From assembly GCA_018240745.1 (NCBI GenBank), contig JAFEFF010000202.1, positions 105,347-169,346 of the forward strand: a DNA stretch of 64,000 nucleotides, read 5' to 3'. Source of the DNA: Pseudomonadota bacterium. Lineage in GTDB: Bacteria; Pseudomonadota; Alphaproteobacteria; Reyranellales; Reyranellaceae. The notes beneath the pieces are model-generated. The model did no database searches. It saw nothing but the letters and a program-made list of their open reading frames with translations, and was not told the DNA's origin. Made by a program: the position numbers and the translations under genes. Shown in pieces: positions 8,890 to 17,832 of the stretch. Numbering within the stretch: the first letter of the stretch is position 1; the number at the start of each line of letters is the position of its first letter.

Positions 8890-9854
8890 TGCGCCCGGAT
8901 ATTGCCGGCTTTCACCACCTTCGCCCAGCGCTCGCGATCCTTCTGGATGTACGCTGCGAAAGCGGCCGGTCCCTGGCCCAGCGCCTCGAGCCCCTGCTTG
9001 TCCAGCGTCTCCTTGTTCGACGGATCGGCGATCGCCTCGAGGAACAGTTTGGCGATCGCTTCCTTTACGTCGGCGGGCAGCGCCGCCGGCCCGACCAGGC
9101 CGAACCAGTTGTCGATGTTGAGCGACGGAATGTCCCTGGTGAGCAGCGGCAGCTCGGGCGCCAGGGGCGACGGCTTGTTCGCCGCCAGCGCCAGCACGCG
9201 CACCTTGCCGCCGCGCGCCATGCTGATCAGCTCGGAGATGTTGCCGAAGAACATATCGACGTTGCCCGCCGCCACATCGGCGATCGCCGGCGCGCCGCCG
9301 CGGTAGGGCACATGGATCAGCTTCAGGCCGCCCGATTCCGCGGCCAGGAATTCCGCCGCGAGCTGGTTGGTCGATCCCAGGCCGGTCGAGGCATAGGAGA
9401 CCTTGCCCGGGTTGGCCCTGGCGTAGGCGACGAACTCGGGGATCGTCTTGAACGGCGCATCCATGCGCACGATCAGCGCCATCGGCACGCCGACCAGGTT
9501 GGCGACGGGCACCAGCTCCTTGTCGATGTCGAGCGGGATGTTCGAGCCGGGCACGACCGGCCCGACCGAGAGCTGGCCCATGATGCCGATGCCGACCGTG
9601 TAGCCGTCGGCCGGCGCCTGCGCGACACCCTTCAGCGCAATGAAGCCGCCCGCCCCGGTCTTGTTATCCACCACGACGGTGAGACCGTGCTTCTTCGACA
9701 GCGTTTCGGCAGCGATGCGCGCCGCGATGTCGGCCGTGCCGCCCGGCGCGTAGCCGACCAGGATCTTGATCGGCTGCTTCGGTTCCCAGTCCGCACGCGC
9801 CGTTCGCGTGGCGGCAAGGATGATCGGTGCGGCAAGCAGACTTCGACGGCGCAT
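8886..9854 (-). CDS. TTT-type periplasmic solute-binding protein (TctC/Bug family)
   Basis: A 322-residue binding protein with an arginine-rich signal sequence, MRRRSLLAAPIILAATRTAR, that could use the Tat route. The mature domain has the Bug motifs VGYAPGGTADIAAR, VDNKTGAGG and HVPYRGGAPAIADVAAGNVD. GGGGAAT lies before the ATG at 9854. It is first in an operon with hyuA and hyuB and overlaps hyuA by one start/stop (ATGA), which suggests it captures the hydantoinase substrate. No TctAB pair is adjacent, so it may share the one at 1158-3135. Confidence 0.9.
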   Translation of the reverse strand: MRRRSLLAAPIILAATRTARADWEPKQPIKILVGYAPGGTADIAARIAAETLSKKHGLTVVVDNKTGAGGFIALKGVAQAPADGYTVGIGIMGQLSVGPVVPGSNIPLDIDKELVPVANLVGVPMALIVRMDAPFKTIPEFVAYARANPGKVSYASTGLGSTNQLAAEFLAAESGGLKLIHVPYRGGAPAIADVAAGNVDMFFGNISELISMARGGKVRVLALAANKPSPLAPELPLLTRDIPSLNIDNWFGLVGPAALPADVKEAIAKLFLEAIADPSNKETLDKQGLEALGQGPAAFAAYIQKDRERWAKVVKAGNIRAQ

Positions 9855-9934
9855 TTTTGGATTCCCCAGTGCAACGCCAGCGTCGAGCAAGCACCGTGCC
9901 CGGTCAACCGACTTTGGGTTAGTCTCGCCACGCC

Positions 9935-11536
9935 ATGTCGTTCTCCATGCCTGCTCCCGACGTCTGGACCCTGCTCGCGAACCTCGCGGAGGAAACACCG
10001 GAGGCGCCCGCGCTCCTGCACGGCGAAAGGACGATCTCCTTCGCGGAATTGCATGAGCAATCGCTGCGGGTGGCGCAGGGGCTTGCGGATCTCGGCGTCG
10101 GGCCAGGCGATCGCGTGGCGCTGTGGCTGCCCAACGTGCCGGCCTACCTGTTCCTCTATTTCGCCTGCACGCGGCTCGGCGCCATCGCCGTGGCGGTCAA
10201 CACGCGCTTCCGGGCGGTCGAGGTCGCCGACATCGTCGAGCGCTCGGGCGCCACGGTGCTGGCCTGCGCGCCCGGCTTCCGGCGCATCGACTTCCTGTCG
10301 ATCCTGGCCGATGTCGATCCGCATGCGCTCGACAAGCTTGCCGCGATCGTCATTGTCGGCGAGGAGCCCGCCACGCCGCCGGCAACGATCGAGCGGCTCC
10401 GCCGGGTGCCGTTCTCGCGCATGCTGTCGCGGCCACGGCTCGGTGTCGGTCACGCCGCGCCCAATGCGCCGTGCAATATCTTCACCACGTCGGGCACGAC
10501 CAGCGCCCCGAAGTTCGTGCTGCACCGCCAGGGCGCGATCGCTCGCCACGCGCAAGAGGTGGCGCGCACCTTCGGCTTCGACGCACTCGAAACGCTGGCA
10601 TTGTCCATCCTGCCGCTGTGCGGCGTGTTCGGCTTCAACCAGACCATGACCACGCTCGCCGCCGGCAAGCCTTGCGTGCTGGTCGAATCGTACGAGATCG
10701 AGGAGATCGCCCGGCTGATCGCACGGCACCGGCCGAGCACCCTGCTCGGCAGCGACGACATGATCGCCCGCCTGCTCGAGCTGGTGCCAGGCGAGAAGCC
10801 GTTCCCGTCGGTGAAATGGATGGGCTATGCCGGCTTCAACGCCGCGCTGGAGAACATCGCCGAAGTCGCCGAGACACGCGGCCTGATCCTGCGCGGACCC
10901 TACGGCATGAGCGAGGTGCAGGCGCTGTACGCCATCCAGCCGATCGACGCGCCGGTGGCGCAACGCAAGAAAGGCGGCGGCGTGGTGACCTCGCCGTTCG
11001 CCCATGTCCGCGTGCGCGATCCGGAAACCGGCGAGCTGCTGGGCGTCGGCCAGCCCGGCGCGCTGGAATGCGCCGGGCCGTCGCTGATGGTCGGCTACTG
11101 GGGCAACGACAAGGCGACCGCCGAGGCGCTCACCCCGGACGGCTACGTCCGCACCGGCGATCTCGGCCAGCTCGAGGCCGACGGCAGCTTCACGTTCCTC
11201 AGCCGCATGGGCGACGTGCTGCGGCTGTCGGGCTTCCTGGTCAACCCGCTGGAGATCGAGACGCACATCCAGAAGCTGTCGGCGATCGAAGGCTGCCAGA
11301 CCATCGCCGTGCCGCGCCCCGAAGGCGTGCGCGCCGTCTCCTTCGTGATGCTGAAGCCCGGCGCGGCGCTCGACGAAGGCGAGGTGATCGCCCACTGCAG
11401 GCGCGGGCTCGCCAACTACAAGGTACCGGTGCGCGTGTTCGCGATCGACGAGTTCCCGAAGACCCCCTCGCCCAACGGCTTCAAGATCCAGCGCAACAAG
11501 CTGCGCGAGATGGCCGAGGCCCGTCTGTCATCTTAG
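9935..11536 (+). CDS. AMP-dependent acyl-CoA synthetase / ligase
   Basis: A 533-residue adenylate-forming enzyme. The phosphate-binding motif is FTTSGTTSAPKFVLHRQG near residues 183-200, the adenine motif is GPYGMSEVQ near 325, the hinge aspartate is in GYVRTGDLG near 403, and the C-terminal catalytic lysine is in NGFKIQRNKLRE. It would join a carboxylic acid to CoA through an acyl-AMP. It is divergent from the tctC/hyuAB operon with an 80-base gap and could belong to the same degradation route. The exact substrate class is unclear. Confidence 0.9.
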   Translation: MSFSMPAPDVWTLLANLAEETPEAPALLHGERTISFAELHEQSLRVAQGLADLGVGPGDRVALWLPNVPAYLFLYFACTRLGAIAVAVNTRFRAVEVADIVERSGATVLACAPGFRRIDFLSILADVDPHALDKLAAIVIVGEEPATPPATIERLRRVPFSRMLSRPRLGVGHAAPNAPCNIFTTSGTTSAPKFVLHRQGAIARHAQEVARTFGFDALETLALSILPLCGVFGFNQTMTTLAAGKPCVLVESYEIEEIARLIARHRPSTLLGSDDMIARLLELVPGEKPFPSVKWMGYAGFNAALENIAEVAETRGLILRGPYGMSEVQALYAIQPIDAPVAQRKKGGGVVTSPFAHVRVRDPETGELLGVGQPGALECAGPSLMVGYWGNDKATAEALTPDGYVRTGDLGQLEADGSFTFLSRMGDVLRLSGFLVNPLEIETHIQKLSAIEGCQTIAVPRPEGVRAVSFVMLKPGAALDEGEVIAHCRRGLANYKVPVRVFAIDEFPKTPSPNGFKIQRNKLREMAEARLSS

Positions 11537-11547
11537 CGCTTAACTGT

Positions 11548-11726
11548 CCTCTCCGCCGCGCAGCGGGGGAGAGGAAGGGACCCGTTGCGCAGCAACGGGG
11601 AGGTGAGGTGGTCGCGCAACAGAAGCGGCGTGCGTTTGGGTGCGCAGCCTTGACCCACCTCACCCTCCCATCGCCTGCGCGATGGGCCCCTCCCTCTCCC
11701 CCCGCGAAGACGCGGGCGGAGAGGTG
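11548..11726. repeat. 179-bp intergenic element, copy 1
   Basis: First of three near-identical 179-bp copies (others at 13362-13540 and 16187-16365). The ends are inverted: CCTCTCCGCCGCG at the left and the reverse of CCTCTCCGCCCGCG at the right. Inside is another inverted pair around GAGGTGAGGTGG and CCCACCTCACC. It fills the gap between the ligase and the DUF3592 gene and probably folds into a long hairpin. Confidence 0.88.
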
Positions 11727-11745
11727 CCCTTACACGATCGCGTGT

Positions 11746-13287
11746 CTAGATGCGGCCGGAGAAGAACAGCGCCACCGCAAAGAAGCCGATCGGAACCAGC
11801 AGGGCGACCCAGCGGAACGCCATGGCCGTTTCCAGGGTCGCGTGCGAGGGATTGGACGGATCGTAGTGCACGCTCACCGTCGCGCCTGCCGGATAACGCT
11901 GCACGGTCTGCTCGGCGAGATCGCGGGCGCCCGCGACCTCGGGGCCGAAGGCCACGCGCGAGCCATGATAGCTGCGCTCGCCGACATGGTAGCTGTACTC
12001 GACCAGGGGCGACCATACCGTCGTCGTCTGGCTGCCGCCGGTCTGCGTGAGCGTGCGCCGGGACTCGGCCCGGCTCGACAGCACCGTGCCCGGCGCGGTC
12101 GGCCAGCGCGACGCTGCCCTTGTCTCGGCAAGGTTGGAAATCACCGAAACCGAGGCGACGAGCCCGCAGGCCACGAAGAACAGGAAGGCGTGGACGACCG
12201 CACCCGGCGGGAAGTGCGGCTGCAGCCAGGCGATGACATCGCCCGCCCGGGTGAAGCCGAACACAACCACCAGGCCCACCAGCATCAAACCACCGGCAAT
12301 GGCGTACATCACCCCGGGACTCGCCGGCGGATCGCGCTCGAGCACCGCCTCGTCCGGCTTGGCGGGGTTGTAGAAGACCGGCCCGGTGCGGCCGATCTGG
12401 TAGCGCTCGAGGGCGGCCTCGACCTCGGGACTGTCGGGCTTGATCTCGCCAATGCTGATGCGCTTGCCGCGATGCTCCACGCCGCCGACGGTGTAGATGT
12501 AGGTGATGTCGGGAACGTTGCCGACCGACGGCGCTCCGCCGCTCAGCTTGGTGTCCACCTTGCGCGTCCTGCAGCCGATGATCCTGCCCGGCGCCGATGG
12601 CCATCGGCTGGCCCGCCGCACCTCGCTCATCCTGTAGACGATCATGCCGGCGATGGAGGCCGGGATCATCATGGCGAACACCGCCATGAAGAGCCATCCC
12701 GGCAAGACGGCCACCCCGATCCAGAAGGCGGCGATCGCGGCCACCAGGAAGCCCGAGCCGGCCGGCAGAGGGATCGCGCCGGCGCGGCGGCCGTGGCGCC
12801 AGGCGATCACGAGCAGGCCGATTGCCAACAGACCCGCCACCGGCGCACCGTAGGTGAGCGCGGCCCGCACCCTGGTGGTTGTGCCATTGTCCTCGGGGTA
12901 GGCCCGGCTGGGCACGCGGACATCGAGCCTGGTCTCGCCCGCGGAGTCGTATGCCCTGGCAACGATGTCGCCCAGGTCGCGCGCCGCCGCGACGGCTCTT
13001 GCGCGAGTGGGTGCGGAGACCTCGATCTGGCTTCGGCGCGAGCTGTTGCGATCGAACGAATAGGACGCGTTCACGTCATCGGGCACCGTCAACGACGCCA
13101 GGGCGCGCTCCAGACGAGGACGGTCCGCGCTGTCCTGGATCCAGAGACCGATCGTCAATCCGTAGGATGTCGCGAACTGGTCGGCGATCAGCTCCCGTCC
13201 CAGGAACAGCCCGAGCGCAGCCAACCCCAGCACGACGGCGAGCATGCAGCGCCGCACCAGCCTCGAATAGTGCTCGCGTTTCTCCAT
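11746..13287 (-). CDS. membrane protein with two DUF3592 domains
   Basis: A protein of about 513 residues. An N-terminal membrane helix (LAVVLGLAALGLFLG) precedes a soluble section of some 120 residues. Then come membrane pairs around residues 145-220, 330-365 and 375-400, and a last helix near the C-terminus. Two DUF3592-like stretches can be seen: each has 'ASRWP.APG' followed about 35 residues later by Y.Y.V....H...R...G and then a 'Y..G....V.YDP..P..A.LE' ending. The function is unknown. The start is uncertain: the ATG at 13287 and one 45 bases upstream both lack a strong ribosome site. Confidence 0.75.
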   Translation of the reverse strand: MEKREHYSRLVRRCMLAVVLGLAALGLFLGRELIADQFATSYGLTIGLWIQDSADRPRLERALASLTVPDDVNASYSFDRNSSRRSQIEVSAPTRARAVAAARDLGDIVARAYDSAGETRLDVRVPSRAYPEDNGTTTRVRAALTYGAPVAGLLAIGLLVIAWRHGRRAGAIPLPAGSGFLVAAIAAFWIGVAVLPGWLFMAVFAMMIPASIAGMIVYRMSEVRRASRWPSAPGRIIGCRTRKVDTKLSGGAPSVGNVPDITYIYTVGGVEHRGKRISIGEIKPDSPEVEAALERYQIGRTGPVFYNPAKPDEAVLERDPPASPGVMYAIAGGLMLVGLVVVFGFTRAGDVIAWLQPHFPPGAVVHAFLFFVACGLVASVSVISNLAETRAASRWPTAPGTVLSSRAESRRTLTQTGGSQTTTVWSPLVEYSYHVGERSYHGSRVAFGPEVAGARDLAEQTVQRYPAGATVSVHYDPSNPSHATLETAMAFRWVALLVPIGFFAVALFFSGRI

Positions 13288-13361
13288 GGCGCGCAAAGGG
13301 TGCGCCGCCGCTTCGCGACCCGCAAGCCTCAACCGACGCGTGTCCGGGCCCGCTCAGAAGT

Positions 13362-13540
13362 CCTCTCCGCCGCATAAGCGGGGGAGAGGAAGGGACCCGT
13401 TGCGCAGCAATGGGGAGGTGAGGTGGTCGCGGAACAGAGGTGGTGTGTGTTGGACGGAGAGGTATGACCCACCTCACCCTCCCATCGCTTGCGCGATGGG
13501 CCCCTCCCTCTCCCCCCGCGAAGACGCGGGCGGAGAGGTG
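13362..13540. repeat. 179-bp intergenic element, copy 2
   Basis: Same length and layout as the copies at 11548 and 16187, with a few substitutions, for example CATAAGCGGGGG where copy 1 has CGCAGCGGGGG. It lies between the DUF3592 gene and the MetE-like gene. Confidence 0.88.
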
Positions 13541-13569
13541 TGCCGCGCCAACCGGCTCCGCCACTATCG

Positions 13570-14775
13570 CTACAGCTGCTTGCTGGCGATCGCGGCGCCC
13601 TGGGCCAGGGTTTCGAGCTTGGCCCAGGCGATGTCGCGGTGGACGCGGCCGCCCAAACCGCAGTCGCTCGAGGCGATCACGCGTTCCTTGCCGACCAGCC
13701 TGGCGAAGCGGCCGATGCGTTCGGCGACCAGCTCGGGGTGCTCGACCACGTTGGTGGCGTGGCTGACGACGCCCGGCAGGATCAGCTTGTCGTCGGGGAG
13801 TCTGGTGCCCTGCCAGATCGACCATTCGTGCTCGTGGCGGACGTTGCCCGCCTCGAAGGAATAGGCGCCGGCGTCGATCCTGAGCATCAGGCCGACGATC
13901 TCCTTCATCGGGATGTCGGTCATGTGCGGCCCGTGCCAGCTCCCCCAGCAGAGATGGAAGCGGATGCGGTCCTGCGGCAGGCCCTTCAGTGCCTGGTTCA
14001 ACGCCTCGATCTTGGGCTCGGTGAACTTGCGGTACTCCTCGAAGGTCGGCTCGGGGTTGATCTGGTCGAAGTTCTCGGCGATCGCCGGGTCGTCGATCTG
14101 CAACACCAGGCCGGCATCGACGATCGCCTTGTATTCCTCGCGCATGGCATCGGCACAGGCGAACACGAACTCGTCGTCGCTCTTGTAGTAGCGATTGCCG
14201 ACGCGCGCGCAACTCGCCGGGCCGATCGAGGTCATGAAGCCCTCGGCGACGCCGTTGGCCTTCAGCGCCGCCTTGAAGTTGGCGATGTCGGCGGCGATCG
14301 CGGCATGGCCGGTGTAACGCACCGGCTCGACGGCGAACGGCCAGGTGTTCAGCCGTGGCCCGGTCGTGATGCCCGACTCGGGATCGGAATACGCCACCTT
14401 GAAGCGGGCGCGATCGCGGCGGTCAGCGAAGGTCGAGAGCACGGTGTTGCCGGGCGACGAGCGATGCACCGGCAGTGTATCGCGATCGATGTCCTCGATC
14501 CTGAGACCGCCCAGCCGGGTGAAGGAGTAGCTCCACCAGGCGCGGTAGTTCACCTTCGAGCCCATCGACTTGCCGTACTCGCCGTCGCCCGGGACGGCGA
14601 TGCCGGCGGCGACCTGGCGGCGCACGACGTCGTTCACCGACTGGGCGAGCTTCTGCTGGAACCGGGCCTCGTCGATCTTGCCGAGCTCACGCTGGTGGTT
14701 GGCCTCGATCAGATCGTCCGGCCGCGGCAGGCTGCCGGCATGGCTGGTCAGGATGGCGTCGGTGCTGCGTTGCAT
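13570..14775 (-). CDS. cobalamin-independent methionine synthase family protein (MetE C-terminal-like)
   Basis: A 401-residue stand-alone protein resembling the C-terminal barrel of MetE. Likely zinc ligands are the histidine and cysteine in FHLCWGSWHGPH (about residue 265) and the cysteine in SSDCGLGG near the C-terminus. GPRLNTWPFAVEP and LQIDDPAIAENF are other family-like segments. True MetE is about 750 residues, so this is one of the short paralogues found in catabolic clusters, some of which demethylate or transfer methyl groups of other substrates. The start is the ATG at 14775. It shares a direction and a 13-base gap with the enoyl-CoA hydratase. Confidence 0.8.
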   Translation of the reverse strand: MQRSTDAILTSHAGSLPRPDDLIEANHQRELGKIDEARFQQKLAQSVNDVVRRQVAAGIAVPGDGEYGKSMGSKVNYRAWWSYSFTRLGGLRIEDIDRDTLPVHRSSPGNTVLSTFADRRDRARFKVAYSDPESGITTGPRLNTWPFAVEPVRYTGHAAIAADIANFKAALKANGVAEGFMTSIGPASCARVGNRYYKSDDEFVFACADAMREEYKAIVDAGLVLQIDDPAIAENFDQINPEPTFEEYRKFTEPKIEALNQALKGLPQDRIRFHLCWGSWHGPHMTDIPMKEIVGLMLRIDAGAYSFEAGNVRHEHEWSIWQGTRLPDDKLILPGVVSHATNVVEHPELVAERIGRFARLVGKERVIASSDCGLGGRVHRDIAWAKLETLAQGAAIASKQL

Positions 14776-14788
14776 GGTCGGCGCCCCC

Positions 14789-15571
14789 TCAGCGACCTTT
14801 GAACGGTGCGGCCTTGCGCTTCTCGGCGAACGCGCGCGCGGCCTCGTTGAAGTCCTCGGAGAGATAAAGCTTCTCCGGCGCACCCATGAACATCACCTCG
14901 CGGCTGAGACGATCCATGTAGTAGCGCCGCATGCGCACGGTCGAGCGCACGCTGAGCGGCGGATTCTTCAGCACCTCGTCGGCCAGCCCGCGCGCGACCG
15001 CGAGATACTCGCCCTTCGGGGCCACGCGGTTGATCAGGTTGGCCCTGAACGCCTCCTCGGCGGTGAAGAAGCGGCCGGTCAGCGCCGCCTCCATCGTGAA
15101 CGCGCCGCCGCCGCGGTAGTGCATCAGCGCCCAGTATTTGCCGGCGCCCAGGCCGCGCGAGGTCTCGGTGATCTGGAAGCGCGTGCCCTCCTCGGCGACG
15201 ATCAGGTCACACTCCAGCACGATGCCGACCGACAGGCCGAGCACGTAGCCGTGCGCCGCCGCGATCACCGGCTTCCAGTTCACGGCCTTGGTCAGGAGGT
15301 CGGACGAGTGCGTGCCGCGCCCCTGCGGCCCGCCGAGCTTGAGGAACTCCTCGCGGCTGCGCAGCTGGCGCTGCTGCACGTCGGCGCCGCTCGAGAAGGC
15401 GCGGCCGGTGCCGCACAGGATGGCGATGTGCGCCGTCTCGTCGGTGTCGAAGCGATGCAGCGCATCGCCCAGCGCGCCGACCAGCTCGTCGCTGAAGGCA
15501 TTCAGTTTCTCGGGGCGGTTCAGGGTGAGTGTCACCACCGCGCCGTCCTGCTCATAGTTCACGAGCGCCAT
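14789..15571 (-). CDS. enoyl-CoA hydratase/isomerase family protein
   Basis: A 260-residue crotonase-fold enzyme. The oxyanion-hole segment is AFSSGADVQQRQ near residue 60 and the second is AAHGYVLGLSVGIVLECD near residue 105. The position of the hydratase glutamate is filled within TSRGLGAGKYW, so hydratase chemistry is not certain. The start has GGAGG five bases upstream of the ATG at 15571. It is upstream of and probably co-transcribed with the MetE-like gene. Confidence 0.88.
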   Translation of the reverse strand: MALVNYEQDGAVVTLTLNRPEKLNAFSDELVGALGDALHRFDTDETAHIAILCGTGRAFSSGADVQQRQLRSREEFLKLGGPQGRGTHSSDLLTKAVNWKPVIAAAHGYVLGLSVGIVLECDLIVAEEGTRFQITETSRGLGAGKYWALMHYRGGGAFTMEAALTGRFFTAEEAFRANLINRVAPKGEYLAVARGLADEVLKNPPLSVRSTVRMRRYYMDRLSREVMFMGAPEKLYLSEDFNEAARAFAEKRKAAPFKGR

Positions 15572-15623
15572 CGTTTCCTCCGTTTCGTTGTGCCAGACTA
15601 GCCGACGGGATCGGGAGGAAACC

Positions 15624-15731
15624 ATGGGCATGATCGCAAAAGCGACAGCCGCGTTTGTGCTGCTGCAGCGCTTCACCGGCGAGCGGTTCGAGGTGTTCGG
15701 CGAGCTTCTCAGCGCCAGAGTGCAGAAGTGA
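15624..15731 (+). CDS. small protein, 35 aa, coupled to ridA
   Basis: A short reading frame starting MGMIAKATAAFVLLQRFTGE and ending in a lysine. It has a strong ribosome site (GGGAGGA, 15613-15619) four bases before the ATG. Its stop overlaps the AAGGAG ribosome site of ridA, the arrangement expected for translational coupling. The first half is hydrophobic and could be a membrane helix. No family recognised; it may be a leader peptide. Confidence 0.45.
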   Translation: MGMIAKATAAFVLLQRFTGERFEVFGELLSARVQK

Positions 15732-15745
15732 AGGAGAAGGACGAG

Positions 15746-16132
15746 ATGGCGAAGCGCAAGAGCATCAACTGGCCGGGTTTCAAGCACGAGAACCCGATCC
15801 CCAACGCCAGCCGCATCGGCAACATCCTGATGTCGAGCATCATCAGCGGCCGCGATCCCGACACCAAGACCATGCCACCCGACGCCGAGGCCCAGGTCGC
15901 CAACATCTTCAGGCAGATCCGGCTGTGCGTCGAAGCGGCGGGCGGCACGGTCGACGACATCGTCAAGATCAATTTCTGGGTCAAGGATCCGGCGATCGGC
16001 CGCAAGATGCTGAACGGCCCGTGGACGGAGATGTTCCCCGACGCCGAGTCGCGGCCGGCGCGTCACACCCTGGCGCTCGGCGCCAACAACCCCAACCACG
16101 TCACCTGCGATTTCATGGCGGTGATCGGGTAG
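15746..16132 (+). CDS. RidA family protein
   Basis: A 128-residue RidA/YjgF-fold protein with the family features 'NPIPNASRIGNILMSS', 'Q...IF.QI..CVEAAGGTVDDIVKINFWV' and a final 'NHVTCDFMAVIG'. RidA proteins hydrolyse reactive enamine/imine intermediates or act as related small-molecule hydrolases. The arginine normally present in the active site (R105 of E. coli RidA) aligns near SRPARHTLA. Start chosen at the ATG at 15746; a GTG 18 bases earlier is also possible. Confidence 0.85.
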   Translation: MAKRKSINWPGFKHENPIPNASRIGNILMSSIISGRDPDTKTMPPDAEAQVANIFRQIRLCVEAAGGTVDDIVKINFWVKDPAIGRKMLNGPWTEMFPDAESRPARHTLALGANNPNHVTCDFMAVIG

Positions 16133-16186
16133 CTGGCCGGGACGGCGCCACGGAGTGGCGCGGCCCCGGCGTATCGCCTCGGATGT

Positions 16187-16365
16187 CCTCTCCGCCGCGC
16201 GAGCGGGGGAGAGGAAGGGACCCGTTGCGCAGCAACGGGGAGGTGAGGTGGTCGCGCAACAGAGATGGTGTGCGTTGGACGGAGAGGTATGACCCACCTC
16301 ACCCTCCCATCGCATGCGCGATGGGACCCTCCCTCTCCCCCCGCGAAGACGCGGGCGGAGAGGTG
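16187..16365. repeat. 179-bp intergenic element, copy 3
   Basis: Third copy of the element described at 11548, between ridA and the C13 peptidase gene. The terminal inverted repeats and the internal GAGGTGAGGTGG / CCCACCTCACC pair are kept. Confidence 0.88.
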
Positions 16366-16412
16366 TGCGGACCAAAACGCGGAAAGCCGATTTTCCGCAA
16401 TTCGGCTGATCG

Positions 16413-17174
16413 CTACCGCCCCGGCAGCTTCAGGTTCGCGACCGCCGCGCCGACGAAGAGCTGCGGATGCGATGCCCTTCTGACACCCAGCCGCTGCTCG
16501 AGGGTCTGCACGCATGAGCGCGTCGCCTCGGCGAGTTCGCGCCAGGTCGAGGCGCCGTCGAGCTGCTGCAGGAAGCACTGGTCGTAGTAGGTGTAGTCGT
16601 TGTCGGCGCCGCAGCCGAAGCTCGCGCGGTCGGCTGCCGCGGCAGCGATGATGATGCGGTTGGGCCGGCGGGCGTGTGGCGTGATGAACGTGCCGCTGTG
16701 GCAGGCCGACACGACCAGGACCGTCGGCCGATCGCCGCAACCCTGGCTCAACGCCTCGTCGAGCGTCGCAGGCGAAAGCATCTGACGGGCCGGGCGCAAG
16801 AGGAAGCCGCTCTGATCGCCATGGCTGGTCATGTAGACGAAGCAGGCTTCGCCGCCGCCCGCGCGCAGGCCGCTCTCGATGTTGCGCGCGGTCGAAAGCT
16901 GGCCGCGGCCCGGCGATGCCGAATAGACGGTGATGGCCCGCACGCCCATCGCGGCGGTGCGTTCGCGCAGGGCGTCGACGCCGTTGTCGAAGGCCGGGCT
17001 GCTGTTGTCGCCGGCAACCAGCACGACGCGCCAGCGATTGGCCGGAACACTCAGGGCAGGCGCTTTGGCGACGACGTTCGCGGGTGGCTGCGGTTCGTCC
17101 GAGTTGGTACAGCCGGCGAGGAACCCGGCAACGAGGGCGAGGAGAACGAGGCGGGCGAGCCGATGGGCGAACAC
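16413..17174 (-). CDS. C13 (legumain/caspase-like) family peptidase lipoprotein
   Basis: About 253 residues from a GTG at 17174. The N-terminal LVLLALVAGFLAGC is a lipoprotein signal with the lipobox LAGC, so the protein should be anchored in the envelope. The catalytic pair of the caspase-hemoglobinase fold is visible: histidine in YMTSHGDQSG and cysteine in VVSACHSGTF. A longer reading from an ATG at 17225 would overlap the TetR gene and spoil the lipoprotein signal. It is the last gene of a unit with the TetR regulator and phosphotransferase. Bacterial members are largely uncharacterised. Confidence 0.82.
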   Translation of the reverse strand: MFAHRLARLVLLALVAGFLAGCTNSDEPQPPANVVAKAPALSVPANRWRVVLVAGDNSSPAFDNGVDALRERTAAMGVRAITVYSASPGRGQLSTARNIESGLRAGGGEACFVYMTSHGDQSGFLLRPARQMLSPATLDEALSQGCGDRPTVLVVSACHSGTFITPHARRPNRIIIAAAAADRASFGCGADNDYTYYDQCFLQQLDGASTWRELAEATRSCVQTLEQRLGVRRASHPQLFVGAAVANLKLPGR

Positions 17175-17184
17175 CGGGGGTCGC

Positions 17185-17832
17185 TTACGCCTTCGCCCCG
17201 ACGGCGCGCAAGGCCGTCTCCGCATAGAGCCGCGCCATCTGCTCCTCGCTGAGCCGGCCGCCCGGCGCGTACCACATCGAGACGTGCGTCCACTGATCGA
17301 GCAGCGCCATGGCCAGCGCCTTGAGGTCGCGCTTGCCGTCGATCTGCGGCGGATCGAACACGCCCTTCTCCACCCCCTCGCTCAGGATGCCGACGACGAT
17401 CTCGCGGATGGCGCGGCGGCTGCGGCGAATGTCGCCGATCCGGTCGGCGTCGAGCCACGAGATCTCGCGATTGGCGACCAGCGCTTCGACGCGCAGCCGG
17501 CAATGACGCACGACGTAGGCCCGCACGAACGCCGCCAGCCTGGCGCGCGGGTCATTGCCCGCCCCTGCCACCGCCTGCTGGCAGACCCGCTCCAGCTCGG
17601 CCTGCGTCGAGGCGATGATGTCGTGCAGGAGCTCGTCCTTGGACTTGAAGTGGTTGTAGAGGGCACCCTGGGTCAGGCCGCAGGCCTTCATGATGTCGCG
17701 CACCGTCACGACCGGATAGCCGCGCTCGGCGAACTGGGCGAAGGCTGCGGCGCGGATGGCCTCGACCGGCGGACGGCCGTCGCGCTCGACGGGTGGTGCC
17801 GACTCGACGACGGCAATCTTGCGCTTGCTCAT
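17185..17832 (-). CDS. TetR family transcriptional regulator
   Basis: A 215-residue regulator. The N-terminal helix-turn-helix reads AFAQFAERGYPVVTVRDIMKACGLTQGALYNHFKSKDELL (given here as its landmarks: GYPVVTVRDI, GLTQGALYNHF). The remaining helices form the ligand domain. Its ATG overlaps the stop of the phosphotransferase gene (ATGA), so the two are translationally coupled. A likely ligand is an acyl-CoA or similar, by analogy with TetR genes next to ACAD10/11-type kinases. A candidate operator is at 18920-18933. Confidence 0.9.
   Translation of the reverse strand: MSKRKIAVVESAPPVERDGRPPVEAIRAAAFAQFAERGYPVVTVRDIMKACGLTQGALYNHFKSKDELLHDIIASTQAELERVCQQAVAGAGNDPRARLAAFVRAYVVRHCRLRVEALVANREISWLDADRIGDIRRSRRAIREIVVGILSEGVEKGVFDPPQIDGKRDLKALAMALLDQWTHVSMWYAPGGRLSEEQMARLYAETALRAVGAKA

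Noticed and set aside
10123..13377. A 1084-codon frame across the acyl-CoA ligase and DUF3592 genes
   Set aside because: It spans two real genes and a repeat in the wrong frame, with a composition dominated by Arg, Ala and Pro.
14789..16375. A 528-codon reading of the enoyl-CoA hydratase
   Set aside because: The upstream half covers repeat copy 3 and the ridA gene on the other strand; GGAGG and ATG at 15571 mark the real start.
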